From NCBI RefSeq assembly GCF_038397715.1, contig NZ_CP151633.1, positions 930,001 to 994,000 of the forward strand: a DNA stretch of 64,000 nt, given 5' to 3'. The notes under the pieces were generated by a model. The model saw nothing but the letters and a program-made list of their open reading frames with translations, was not told the DNA's origin and did no database searches. The position numbers and the translations under genes were made by a program. Source of the stretch: Microbacterium sp. LWO14-1.2. GTDB lineage: Bacteria; Actinomycetota; Actinomycetes; Actinomycetales; Microbacteriaceae. This document shows, piece by piece, positions 37,542 through 45,654 of the stretch; position 1 is the stretch's first letter, and each line of letters begins with the position of its first letter.

Positions 37542-38458
37542 TGAGCCTCGTCACCGAATCGCGCACCGAGCCGAGCACCGAGGCGATCGTCTCACGGCGC
37601 CCCGATGCCCGCCGTCGGCGCAGCAGCCGCACCTCCGACACCCCGCTGCTCGGACGCTTCTTCGCGAACGTGTTCCTCTGGGGCTACGCGCTCGTCGCCA
37701 TCGGGCCGCTGCTCCTCATGGTCAACAACTCGCTGCGCACCCAGCAGCAGATCGCGACCGAGCCGCTGGGGCTCCCCCTGCAGCCGACGTTCACGAGCTT
37801 CCAGAACGCCTGGATCACGGCATCCTTCGACACGTATTTCATCAACTCGATCACCGTGACGGTCGGATCGGTGATCGTCACGACCGTGGTGTCGGTGCTC
37901 GCCGCGTACGCGTTCGCCCGCGCTCGCGCGAAGTTCTTCCGCGGCATCGAGGCGGTGTTCCTGTCCGGGCTGATGCTGCCGGTGCACCTCGCGATCCTGC
38001 CGCTGTTCTACCTGCTCGACTCGCTGCGCATGACGAGCAACGTGTTCAGCCTGATCCTCGTGTACGGCGCCCTCGGCATCCCGTTCACGACGTTCGTGCT
38101 GACGGTGTTCTTCCGGGCGCTGCCGATCGAGCTCGAGGAGGCCGCGCGCATCGACGGCGCCGGTCCCTTCCGCACGTTCCTGCAGATCCTCCTGCCACTC
38201 GTGCGTCCTGCGCTCGCGACGGTGATCGTGTTCCGGTTCGTGCCGGTGTGGAACGACTTCTTCTACCCGCTGATCCTGCTGCGCGACCGCGGGTCGTACA
38301 CGCTGCCGGTGGGCCTCACCCGCTTCTTCGGCGAGTACTCGACCGACTGGCCGCAGCTGTTCGCCGGCCTGACGATCGCGACGATCCCGCTCGTGGTGCT
38401 GTTCCTGCTGGCGACGAAGCAGATCATCAACGGCCTGACCTCCGGCATGAGCAAGTGA
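37541..38458 (+). CDS. ABC sugar importer permease, MalG-type
   Basis: 305 aa, six transmembrane helices after a 45-residue hydrophilic N-terminus. EAA motif ELEEAARIDGAGPFRTFLQI. Typical second permease of CUT1 importers. It overlaps the MalF-type gene by 1 nt and precedes the serine hydrolase by 7 nt. Confidence 0.92.
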   Translation: MSLVTESRTEPSTEAIVSRRPDARRRRSSRTSDTPLLGRFFANVFLWGYALVAIGPLLLMVNNSLRTQQQIATEPLGLPLQPTFTSFQNAWITASFDTYFINSITVTVGSVIVTTVVSVLAAYAFARARAKFFRGIEAVFLSGLMLPVHLAILPLFYLLDSLRMTSNVFSLILVYGALGIPFTTFVLTVFFRALPIELEEAARIDGAGPFRTFLQILLPLVRPALATVIVFRFVPVWNDFFYPLILLRDRGSYTLPVGLTRFFGEYSTDWPQLFAGLTIATIPLVVLFLLATKQIINGLTSGMSK

Positions 38459-38465
38459 CGCAGCG

Positions 38466-39440
38466 GTGGTGAACGCAGCGCCCGGATCGGCGTGGGCCTC
38501 GCTCACCTCGGCCGGCGGCATCGAGGAGGTCGTGGTCGCCGGGACCCCCGCGCACGACGACCGCACTCGCCTGACGGACGAGCACCTGTTCGACCTCGCC
38601 TCGGTGACGAAGATCTTCACGACCGTCACGGCCCTGCGACTGGTCGACGACGGATCGCTCGATCTCGACGCGCCGGTCGCGTCGGTGACGGCGGTGGGGT
38701 CGGGACGCGACGCCGAGACGATCACGCTGCGCCACCTGCTCACGCACACCTCGGGGCTCCCCGCCGAGGGGCGGCTCTGGCGCACCGGGATGCGCGGCGA
38801 GCAGCTGCGCGAGGCGGTGCTCGGTTCGGCACTGCTCACCCGCCCCGGCGAGACCCACCGGTACTCGGACGTGGGGTTCATCGCGATCGGCGAGCTGCTG
38901 GAACGGGTCTCCGGCCGCCGGCTCGACGATCTCGTGCGTGAGACCGCCGCTCTGATCGGAGCGGAGTCCCTGACCTGGACGCCCGGCGTCGAGCGTGCGG
39001 TCGCGACCGAGGTGCAACCCCACCGGGGCCTCGTGCGCGGAGAGGTGCACGACGAGCTCGCGGCCGCCCTCGAACGCCCCGCCGGGCATGCCGGGCTCTT
39101 CGGAACAGTGCACGACGTGGCAGCACTGGCCCGCGTCGTGCGCGACGACGGCATGGGCGCGGAGAGTCGCGTCCTGTCCCCCGGATCCGCACGGCTGCTG
39201 AGAGAACCCGTCGTGCAGGCGGAGGGATTCGAGCAGGCGGTCGGCCTGCGGGTCCGCGATGCACTGTGGATGGGGACGGCGGATGCCGTCGGCCACACCG
39301 GCTTCACCGGCACCGCCTTCGCGGTCTCCCCTCGCACGGGCGACTTCGGAGTCCTCCTGCTCAACCGCGTGCACCCCACGCGGGAGGATGCCGACGCGAG
39401 CGCCGCGCGTCGTTCGTTCTTCGCGTTCCTGGCGGCCTGA
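38466..39440 (+). CDS. Serine hydrolase of the class C beta-lactamase fold, AmiE (YbbE)-like
   Basis: 324 aa. The catalytic SxxK is SVTK in FDLASVTKIFTTVTAL (near residue 46), the Tyr motif is YSD in HRYSDVGFIAIGELL (near 138), and HTGFTG is the KTG equivalent (near 276). In Bacillus the MurNAc locus encodes AmiE, an amidase of this fold that removes the peptide from MurNAc. The neighbourhood suggests the same role. There is no signal peptide, so the action is cytoplasmic. GTG start at 38466 or 38469. Confidence 0.75.
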   Translation: MVNAAPGSAWASLTSAGGIEEVVVAGTPAHDDRTRLTDEHLFDLASVTKIFTTVTALRLVDDGSLDLDAPVASVTAVGSGRDAETITLRHLLTHTSGLPAEGRLWRTGMRGEQLREAVLGSALLTRPGETHRYSDVGFIAIGELLERVSGRRLDDLVRETAALIGAESLTWTPGVERAVATEVQPHRGLVRGEVHDELAAALERPAGHAGLFGTVHDVAALARVVRDDGMGAESRVLSPGSARLLREPVVQAEGFEQAVGLRVRDALWMGTADAVGHTGFTGTAFAVSPRTGDFGVLLLNRVHPTREDADASAARRSFFAFLAA

Positions 39441-39447
39441 CGAACGA

Positions 39448-39482
39448 GAAGGGCGGGAACCGTCATCCGGTCCCCGCCCTTC
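39448..39482 (+). terminator. Terminator of the muropeptide operon
   Basis: GAAGGGCGGG (39448-39457) pairs with CCCGCCCTTC (39473-39482), with an inner CCG/CGG extension. It starts 8 nt after the serine hydrolase stop and 17 nt before the converging CsbD-like gene. Confidence 0.8.
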
Positions 39483-39498
39483 GCCGTTCGCGGAGCGC

Positions 39499-39672
39499 TC
39501 AGTTCTTGAAGGCGTCCTTGACGTTCTCGCCGGCCTTCTTGGCGTCGGCCTTGACCTGGTCGGCCTTGCCCTCGGCCTCGAGCTTGTCGTTGTCGGTCAG
39601 CTTGCCGACGGTCTCCTTCGCCTTGCCGGCGATGTCCTGAGCGGCGTTCTTGATCTTGTCGTCGAGTCCCAT
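39499..39672 (-). CDS. CsbD-like small stress protein
   Basis: 57 aa, MGLDDKIKNAAQDIAG at the start and a charged Ala/Lys helix rich in KADQVKADAKKAGENV, typical of CsbD family proteins induced by general or envelope stress. RBS AAGGGAAG lies just upstream of the ATG at 39672. It neighbours the Asp23/AmaP locus, with which CsbD genes are often clustered. Confidence 0.85.
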   Translation of the reverse strand: MGLDDKIKNAAQDIAGKAKETVGKLTDNDKLEAEGKADQVKADAKKAGENVKDAFKN

Positions 39673-39700
39673 GATGCTTCCCTTCGTGGTGGTGGATCCT

Positions 39701-39757
39701 GACGGCGAGATGGTCTCTCGCCGTCTTATCGTCGGCCTGTGAGCATCCGACGATAAG
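39701..39757. other. Two back-to-back hairpins between the AmaP-like and CsbD-like genes
   Basis: Hairpin A: GACGGCGAGA (39701-39710) with TCTCGCCGTC (39716-39725). Hairpin B: CTTATCGTCGG (39725-39735) with CCGACGATAAG (39747-39757), perfect 11-bp stem. B probably terminates the Asp23 operon. A lies in the 5' leader of csbD, about 29 nt before its start codon. Confidence 0.6.
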
Positions 39758-39785
39758 TCTGTGAATGCGTGGATTCAGCTCCGGG

Positions 39786-40400
39786 TCAGGACAGGCGGCG
39801 CTGATCGTGGGCGAGCCGCGCGCGGAGTCCGGTGTGGATCGACACGTAGGTGGCTGTCTCGCGTCCGGTGAGGGTGGCGAGGTTGGTCAGCAGTCGGTCG
39901 AGGTGGTCGACGAGGTCGCGGGGGTCGGTGTTCTGCCGCGGGGTGACCGCGACGTGCAGCACCGGCTCGCGATGGATGTCGTTCGCGGTGACGCTCGTCG
40001 ACAGGATCTCGTCGCGGTTCGCGAGGGAGTTCTTGACGGCATCCGACACGAAGGACTCCGTGACCGTCACGCGCCCCAGCGGGTTCTGCGACCCCGAGGA
40101 GCGCAGAGCGGTCTTCGAACGGCGACCCGCCACGCTGGTGAGCGCGAGGATCAGCAGCACGATGACGACGACGATGGCGGCGACGGCTCCGATCGCGACC
40201 CAGGAGACGCTGCCCCCGGCGATGGTCGTCGCGGCGATCGCCTGATCCAGCCAGGACTCGGAGTTCTTGCCGGCCTCGCTCCAGATCTCGCTCGCGGTGG
40301 GCCAACTCATGATCGCGATGCCCACGGCGCCGAGCGCCAGGAACAGGAGACCGATGATGAACAGCAGGATGCGGTTCAGGGCGCGATTCGTGTTGTTCAC
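39786..40400 (-). CDS. AmaP-like membrane anchor of the Asp23 locus
   Basis: 204 aa. Two transmembrane helices (residues 8-32 and 66-90) are followed by a cytoplasmic Asp23-like alpha/beta domain (GRVTVTESFVSDAVKNSLANRDEI, EPVLHVAVTPRQNTDP, VDHLDRLLTNLATL). This matches AmaP, which holds Asp23 at the membrane in staphylococci. Last gene of the five-gene Asp23 operon; overlaps the upstream gene by 4 nt. Confidence 0.75.
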   Translation of the reverse strand: MNNTNRALNRILLFIIGLLFLALGAVGIAIMSWPTASEIWSEAGKNSESWLDQAIAATTIAGGSVSWVAIGAVAAIVVVIVLLILALTSVAGRRSKTALRSSGSQNPLGRVTVTESFVSDAVKNSLANRDEILSTSVTANDIHREPVLHVAVTPRQNTDPRDLVDHLDRLLTNLATLTGRETATYVSIHTGLRARLAHDQRRLS

Positions 40401-40981
40401 AGCTCGTCATCCTCCTGGGTCGGGCGTTCGATGCGCACGCGGGTGCGGACGCTGCGGGTGAGACGGTAGGTCTCGATCTCGGCCTCGGCGGCCGACTGCA
40501 CGGCGGCCTTGTCGACGGGGATGCCGACGCCCGGCCGCACGGTGACGTCGACGCTGCGGTGTCCGACGCCGACGGTGACGTCATCGCGGGCGAGCCCGGT
40601 CTCCTCGGCGAGGTGCTGGGCGAGAGCGCTCGCGATCACGCCGTTGTCGACGACCACGGCGCGGTCGCCCGCGTCGATGGTGTGGCGGGAGAGTCTGCCC
40701 GGCGTCACGGCCAGCCAGATGAAGATGAGCCCGATGATCGCGAGCACGACGCTGCCGGCGATGACGAGGCCCGCGGGCTGGGCCGTCGGCAGTCCGACGA
40801 GCCACCCCGCCGCCGCGGCCGGACCGAGCAGGAGCGCGGGCTGGGCCAGGAGGCTCAGCACGATCTCGAGACCGATGTAGGCCAGGGCGAGGATGAGGAG
40901 GATGACCGCGACGAACATCGAGACGGTGCGCGGTGAGTGGGTCTCGCGTCGTACGACGCGACGCAGTGCCGGGCTGGTCAT
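40397..40981 (-). CDS. DUF6286-like membrane protein of the Asp23 locus
   Basis: 194 aa with two hydrophobic helices (near residues 20-45 and 70-92). A C-terminal alpha/beta domain (VVVDNGVIASALAQHLAEETGL, VTVGVGHRSVDVTVRPGVGIP) resembles the Asp23 fold. Start and stop overlap neighbours by 4 nt each, so it is made in fixed ratio with them. Function unknown; probably another membrane tether. Confidence 0.7.
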   Translation of the reverse strand: MTSPALRRVVRRETHSPRTVSMFVAVILLILALAYIGLEIVLSLLAQPALLLGPAAAAGWLVGLPTAQPAGLVIAGSVVLAIIGLIFIWLAVTPGRLSRHTIDAGDRAVVVDNGVIASALAQHLAEETGLARDDVTVGVGHRSVDVTVRPGVGIPVDKAAVQSAAEAEIETYRLTRSVRTRVRIERPTQEDDEL

Positions 40982-41373
40982 CGCACTCGTCTCCTTTCGG
41001 GGATGGTCGCTCCGGTGATGGTCAGCGCGATCCGGCTGACCTCGCGCCCGAGGATGCCGGTGAGGCGGTGCTGCAGCTGTTCCTGCAGCTCTCTGGCGCG
41101 GTCGAGGACGGGGGTGGTCTGGGAGATCGCGACGGTGTCGTCGAGATCGGGGACGGGAAGCGGGCTGGAGATGCGGAGGGCGATCCCCGTGCCTCGCTCG
41201 ATGACGTCGGCCTTCACGTCACTGCGGGAGACGCCGATCAGCGACGCGGATGCCTGCTCCACGACGGTGCGATAGACGCGTTCCCGCACGTTGACGCGGC
41301 CGGGAAGGGCCTCCCCGCCGGTGGCGGGCCCCGAAGGGCCGCCACCGGCGATGACGTTCTGGTCGACGCGCAT
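40978..41373 (-). CDS. Asp23-related protein, second paralogue in locus
   Basis: 131 aa: MRVDQNVIAGGGP start, then VRERVYRTVVEQASASLIGVSRSDVKADV and an amphipathic helix (VLDRARELQEQLQHRLTGIL) and SRIALTITG. It resembles a diverged Asp23 half-domain without transmembrane segments. Overlaps upstream by 1 nt and downstream by 4 nt. Confidence 0.65.
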   Translation of the reverse strand: MRVDQNVIAGGGPSGPATGGEALPGRVNVRERVYRTVVEQASASLIGVSRSDVKADVIERGTGIALRISSPLPVPDLDDTVAISQTTPVLDRARELQEQLQHRLTGILGREVSRIALTITGATIPERRRVR

Positions 41374-41561
41374 CAGGAGGTTCGCCGCCCCGTGAAGACG
41401 TCGGCGAGACTGCGGACGTCGAGCTTGCCGGACACGATGCGCCCCACGAGCGCTCCGATCCCGGCCAGCACGGCCACGAGGAGGAATCCCCAGAAGCCGA
41501 ACTGGAGGGCGGCGAGCGCCAGGAGGGCACCGATCAGGGCGCCGGTGGTGGTGGGGCTCAT
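41373..41561 (-). CDS. DUF2273-like small membrane protein
   Basis: 62 aa, two closely spaced helices (ALIGALLALAALQFGFWGFLL and AVLAGIGALVGRIV) and a short basic tail. Small hydrophobic DUF2273 proteins regularly sit beside asp23 and amaP. Overlaps asp23 by 4 nt and the next gene by 1 nt. Confidence 0.75.
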   Translation of the reverse strand: MSPTTTGALIGALLALAALQFGFWGFLLVAVLAGIGALVGRIVSGKLDVRSLADVFTGRRTS

Positions 41562-42076
41562 GAGACGCGCGACTCCTCGTTCTCAGCGTTGTCGTCGCCC
41601 GGCACGTGCACGTCGTTGACCTCGACGTTGACCTCGACGACCTCGAGACCGACGAGGCGCGTGATCGCACCCGCGACGGCGGCGCGGACGTTGTTCGCGA
41701 CCTCCTGGATGGGGGCGGGGTACTCGACGACGATGGTGATGTCGGCGGCGGCCTGGGTCTCCCCGACCTCGACCTTCACGCCCTGCGCGAGGTCGGTCGC
41801 GTTGATGACGTCGCGGATGGCGCCGAACGCACGGGCTCCGCCGCCACCGAGCGCGTACACGCCGGGGATCTCGCGCGCCGCGATACCGGCGACCTTCGCG
41901 ACGACACCGTCGGCGATCGTCGTGCTGCCTGCGGCGTTCACGTCGGCGGGGACTCGCGACGTCGAGAACGACGACGAGCGGTCGACGCGCGGCGCGGGCG
42001 TGGCCGCGGCGGTGGTGTCAGCCAGCTCCTTCTCGGCGGGGCTGGTGGAGGTGTTCTTCTGGTCCTGCGTTGCCAT
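41558..42076 (-). CDS. Asp23/Gls24 family envelope stress protein
   Basis: 172 aa. After a polar N-terminus (residues 1-50) comes a canonical Asp23 domain: TIADGVVAKVAGIAAREIPGVY, VEVGETQAAADITIVVEYPAPI, VANNVRAAVAGAITRLVGLEV and VEVNVEVNDVHV. First gene of a five-gene operon. ATG at 42076 with AGGA upstream. The matching ECF-type promoter lies about 75 nt upstream. Confidence 0.88.
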   Translation of the reverse strand: MATQDQKNTSTSPAEKELADTTAAATPAPRVDRSSSFSTSRVPADVNAAGSTTIADGVVAKVAGIAAREIPGVYALGGGGARAFGAIRDVINATDLAQGVKVEVGETQAAADITIVVEYPAPIQEVANNVRAAVAGAITRLVGLEVVEVNVEVNDVHVPGDDNAENEESRVS

Positions 42077-42150
42077 GACGAGTCCTATCTGTATCGACGG
42101 CCGGCCGATCCCTGAGGGGTGTCGCCGGGAGCGTGTGTGTCGCTCATAGA

Positions 42151-42183
42151 TAGGACGCACGAGGTGCGCGATTCGTCACAAAG
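42151..42183 (-). promoter_or_regulatory. Candidate ECF-type promoter of the Asp23/AmaP operon
   Basis: Minus strand CTTTGTGACG (42183 to 42174), 14 nt, then TGCGTCCTA (42159 to 42151). The -35 block is identical to, and the -10 block one base different from, those before the ECF sigma operon at 15216-15248, with the same 14-nt spacing. Confidence 0.55.
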
Positions 42184-42231
42184 AAGTTCGAGAAAGGGCG
42201 GAGAAGTTTCGGGAGGGAGGAGAAGAGAGCG

Positions 42232-42267
42232 CTGACGGGGTGCGGGGATAGCCGCGCACCCCGTCAG
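42232..42267 (-). terminator. Terminator of the GHL10 glycosidase gene
   Basis: CTGACGGGGTGCG (42232-42244) pairs perfectly with CGCACCCCGTCAG (42255-42267) across a 10-nt loop, 5 nt beyond the stop. Confidence 0.8.
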
Positions 42268-42271
42268 GACA

Positions 42272-44371
42272 TCACTCTCGGGATGCCGCGGCGCTTCGCC
42301 GGCGGGACCTCGTCACGAGCACGGTGCCGCCCGCCACGAGGAGGGCCAGCGCCGTGAGGATCGTCGCGACGGGGAACTCGGTGCCGGTGGTTGCGAGGGA
42401 ACCCGTCTGTGCGGAACCGGCGGCTCCGGGCGCTGCGGCGCCGCCGCTGCCGGTACCGCCGGGAGGCGTGCCGGGATCGGACGGGTCGACAGGATCGACA
42501 GGATCCACCGGATCGACAGGCTCCGCGGCGACGGCGGCGGGCGCGCTCTCCACCGCTGCGGCGTCGAGCGCGGTGACGACCCAGGTCTCTCCGGCCGCAC
42601 GAGCCGTGGAGTCGAGTGCCGCGGGTTCGGAGGCCGGAACCGTGTAGCCCGCTTCGGCCGCGCCCCCTGCCCAGATCGTGTCGACGAGTGTGCCGCTTCC
42701 AGCGACGATCTCCTCGGGCGTGCCCGTGCCGCGGTAGATCGCATACTGGCGCGCTTCTGCGGCATCGCCGGCGCGCCACGTCAACCGGGCGCCGTCGAGG
42801 GCCAGGTCGGTCGGGGCGGCGACCGAGCCATCCGACAGCCACGGCTTGGCGGGAACCAGCGTGGGGTGCGCGAACGCCTCGCTGCGGAGCAGGTCGATCG
42901 CGGTGTTCTTCGCCTGGTGCTTGGGCTGCTGGTCGGCGGGCAGCGCCGCGATGTCGCTCGGCTTCATGTCGTTGTAGCTGAAGAGCACGCTGCCGTCGAT
43001 CCCGTCGAGCTTCTGATCGAAGCGGATCTGGTTGGGCACCTCTTCGGGATTCATCCACGCGGCCTCCCACCCGCCGTTGTTCACGTGCTTGTAGAGGGCG
43101 TGACCGACGTAGATCTGCGTACGGCTGCCCTCTGCGACGTCGCTCCACCATCGAGCGAGCTCGCCGTACGGGGCGGCGGCCTGGTCGAAGCTCCAGTAGA
43201 TCTGAGGTGTGAGGTAGTCGACCAGTTCGTCCTGCACCCACGCTCGGGTGTCGGCGAACACCGCGTTGCTGTAGGTCTGCGATGATCCGGTCGGCGTGTT
43301 CGAGCCGGCGGGGTTCAGCGCCCTGTGCTCCCAGATGCCGAACGGGCTGATCCCGAGCTGCACGGCCGTGCCGGCATCCGCGTTGTGCGCGTCGATGACG
43401 TCGCCGACCTGGGTGATGAGACCGGTGATGTTGTCGCGACGCCACGCCTCGATGCCCTCCGGGCTGTCGGCGTAACCCGCCGTCAGCCCGAACTCCTCGA
43501 ACGTCGGCCGATCCTCGCCGGCCGAACCGAAGAACACGTTCACGCCGTCGACCGTGATGCGGTACGGGTAGAAGTAGTCGTCGAAGTGGATCGCGTCGAC
43601 GTCGTAGTTCTCGACGATCTCGGCGACCGAGTCGGCGACGAACGCGGGCACCTCGGGCTGGCCGGGGTCGAGGAACAGCTTCTCTTCGAACGACAGCACC
43701 CAGTCGGGATGCTGGACGGCGAAGTTGTCGTCGGCGAGGATGCCGGCCTCGTTGAGCGCCTCGATGTACTCGGGGACGGTGAGAGCCTTGACCTCGTCGG
43801 CGGTGAGGCCGAGCGCGGAGAGGATGGCGGGCGCGGTCATCTTCGTGTTCGTCACCCGGTACGGGTTGAGCCAGGCGTGGAACTCCATGCCGCGCGCGTG
43901 GGTCGCGTCGACCATGCGCTGCAGCGGGTCGTAGCCCGGGTCGGCACCCTGGGTGCCGGTGAGGAACTCCGACCACGGGTTGAGGGTCGACGGGTAGTAC
44001 GCGTCGAGCAGCGGCCTGACCTGGAAGATCACGGCGTTCATGTTCCACGCGGTGAAGTCGTCGAGCACCGCCGCGTACTTCGCGTCGAAGTCGGCGGCGT
44101 CGGTCGGCTTGCCGAAGTTGAGGTTGCCGATCGTGCCGACCCACGCGCTCGAGAAACGGCGGTTCTCTGGCTCGAGGCTCGTCGGGATCGTGACCTGCTC
44201 CCCTGAACCGGGGTACGTCTCCACGGGCGTCGCGCTGTACCCGTACGTGCCGTCGGCGTTCTTGACGTACGCGGTCAGCGCCTCCTCGTCGACGGCCGCT
44301 CCCGCGGCGGCGGCGGGCGCGGTCAGCGCGAGCACTGCCGCTGCAGCGATCGCGATGGGTCTTCTCTTCAT
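42272..44371 (-). CDS. Secreted wall-anchored GHL10 (DUF187) glycoside-hydrolase-like protein
   Basis: 699 aa. A signal peptide (MKRRPIAIAAAAVLALTAP...AAAAGA) precedes a TIM-barrel GHL10 domain, about residues 75-480, with AWVGTIGNLNF, MNAVIFQVRP, GMEFHAWLNPYR, VDAIHFDDYFYPY and LGISPFGIW. A fibronectin-like domain, a Pro/Asp repeat linker (VDPVDPVDP) and a sorting signal (LATTG, helix, RSRRRS) follow. It likely acts on cell-wall or extracellular polysaccharide. ATG at 44371 with GAGGAGGAC upstream. Confidence 0.88.
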   Translation of the reverse strand: MKRRPIAIAAAAVLALTAPAAAAGAAVDEEALTAYVKNADGTYGYSATPVETYPGSGEQVTIPTSLEPENRRFSSAWVGTIGNLNFGKPTDAADFDAKYAAVLDDFTAWNMNAVIFQVRPLLDAYYPSTLNPWSEFLTGTQGADPGYDPLQRMVDATHARGMEFHAWLNPYRVTNTKMTAPAILSALGLTADEVKALTVPEYIEALNEAGILADDNFAVQHPDWVLSFEEKLFLDPGQPEVPAFVADSVAEIVENYDVDAIHFDDYFYPYRITVDGVNVFFGSAGEDRPTFEEFGLTAGYADSPEGIEAWRRDNITGLITQVGDVIDAHNADAGTAVQLGISPFGIWEHRALNPAGSNTPTGSSQTYSNAVFADTRAWVQDELVDYLTPQIYWSFDQAAAPYGELARWWSDVAEGSRTQIYVGHALYKHVNNGGWEAAWMNPEEVPNQIRFDQKLDGIDGSVLFSYNDMKPSDIAALPADQQPKHQAKNTAIDLLRSEAFAHPTLVPAKPWLSDGSVAAPTDLALDGARLTWRAGDAAEARQYAIYRGTGTPEEIVAGSGTLVDTIWAGGAAEAGYTVPASEPAALDSTARAAGETWVVTALDAAAVESAPAAVAAEPVDPVDPVDPVDPSDPGTPPGGTGSGGAAAPGAAGSAQTGSLATTGTEFPVATILTALALLVAGGTVLVTRSRRRSAAASRE

Positions 44372-44392
44372 CGAGTCCTCCTCAGTCCTCCT

Positions 44393-44438
44393 GGAAATCA
44401 TTTCCGTAGGCGCAACCGATCGTGAAAGTTACTATCAC
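44393..44438 (-). promoter_or_regulatory. Two candidate operators upstream of the GHL10 gene
   Basis: GGAAAT-C-ATTTCC (44393-44405) is a perfect 13-nt palindrome 21 nt before the start codon, close to the RBS. GTGAAAGTTACTATCAC (44422-44438) is palindromic except for one pair. Both look like regulator sites, perhaps sugar-responsive, but no regulator gene is adjacent. Confidence 0.4.
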
Positions 44439-44502
44439 TCTGACACATGCCGGTCCGGATGACCAGGGCTCGGTGGGGCGGGAGCGAGCCGAGGAGTCGG
44501 TT

Positions 44503-45654
44503 CTAGGCGCGCAGGAGTTCGCTCGGGGAAACTCGAGTCGCCACCCACGCAGGAATGAGCGCGCTGACGCATCCCAAGACTGCCGCGGCACCGGGCAGGA
44601 CGAGCAGGATGGTCGGCAGGATGAACATCGGATAGGACCCCGCGCTGACCGCCGCTGCGACGAGTGTGCCGACCAGGAACCCCACACGCCCACCGAGCGC
44701 GCCGACGATGGTGCCCTCCACGACGATCTGACCAGAGACGAAAGACCGGGTGTACCCCAGGGCGAGGTACAAACCCATCTCTCGACGACGTTCAGTCAGC
44801 GAAGCGAAGGTCGTGGCGGCAAGCGTGAGGAATGCGGTGGCGCCGGCGATGATCCCGATGAGACCCGTAAGGCTGTTCCCTCTGTTCAGAATCTCGCTTC
44901 GTAGTTCTTGTGCACTAGGGGAACTGAGCACGGTGACCGTATCCGGGGCCGCGGGTTCTACGGCGAGTGCGATTCGCTGCTGGAGGCTCTTGGTCACGTT
45001 CCCCTCGGTGGACACGGTGATGACCCGATTGTCCGGAAGATAGCCGCCAGCCTTCGCAGAGTCAGGCGGGAACACCACACTGGCCGACATCCATGCCTCG
45101 TCGCTGGCGATGATCCCGATGACCGTGAAGTCGCGCCCGTCGATGAGCACGGGGCCAGCTGCCACGTCCGCGTACTCCAGCTCGCGCGCCACCCGAGAGC
45201 CGAGGTTCACGATGCTCTCCTCGCCGGAGATGATTCCGTCCGCGCCGAGGCCGCCGGACTTCACCGTCGCGCCGCCCGTTCGCAGCCCGCTGGGTGTTGC
45301 CACGCCGATGGCTGACTCGACGCTCCGCTCCGTCCTCGGGTTCGTGATGACAACGGAACCGTTGGTTCGGTCAGGGGGGACGAGCGTGCCTGCGTCGACG
45401 ATCTGCGGTTGGGAGTCCAGCGCGCTGAGGAGCGTTGATTCCTCGGCCTCCCAGGAAGTCGCAGGGAGGAGCACGGTGATGCGGGAACTCGTGGCCGACT
45501 CCAGACGGGCGGTGACGGCCTCAGACGAGCCGACCGCTAACGATGACGGGATGACGACTGCGGCAACGCCTGCGCCGACGGCAACGAGGGAGATGAGGTT
45601 TCGTCGCCACCGTCGGGTCACGGATCTCACCGCGAGGCGCACCGTGCCGCTCAC
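44503..45654 (-). CDS. ABC transporter permease, MacB/FtsX type
   Basis: 383 aa: one N-terminal helix (LISLVAVGAGVAAVVIPSSLAVG), a large extracytoplasmic domain (about residues 45-250) and three C-terminal helices. FtsX signature: FLTLAATTFASLTERRREMGLYLALGYTRSFV. The GTG at 45654 overlaps the ATPase stop (GTGA) and is preferred over the ATG at 45705, which would overlap it by 55 nt. Last gene of the I36 operon. It probably moves or extrudes a substrate from the membrane together with the adaptor. Confidence 0.82.
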   Translation of the reverse strand: MSGTVRLAVRSVTRRWRRNLISLVAVGAGVAAVVIPSSLAVGSSEAVTARLESATSSRITVLLPATSWEAEESTLLSALDSQPQIVDAGTLVPPDRTNGSVVITNPRTERSVESAIGVATPSGLRTGGATVKSGGLGADGIISGEESIVNLGSRVARELEYADVAAGPVLIDGRDFTVIGIIASDEAWMSASVVFPPDSAKAGGYLPDNRVITVSTEGNVTKSLQQRIALAVEPAAPDTVTVLSSPSAQELRSEILNRGNSLTGLIGIIAGATAFLTLAATTFASLTERRREMGLYLALGYTRSFVSGQIVVEGTIVGALGGRVGFLVGTLVAAAVSAGSYPMFILPTILLVLPGAAAVLGCVSALIPAWVATRVSPSELLRA

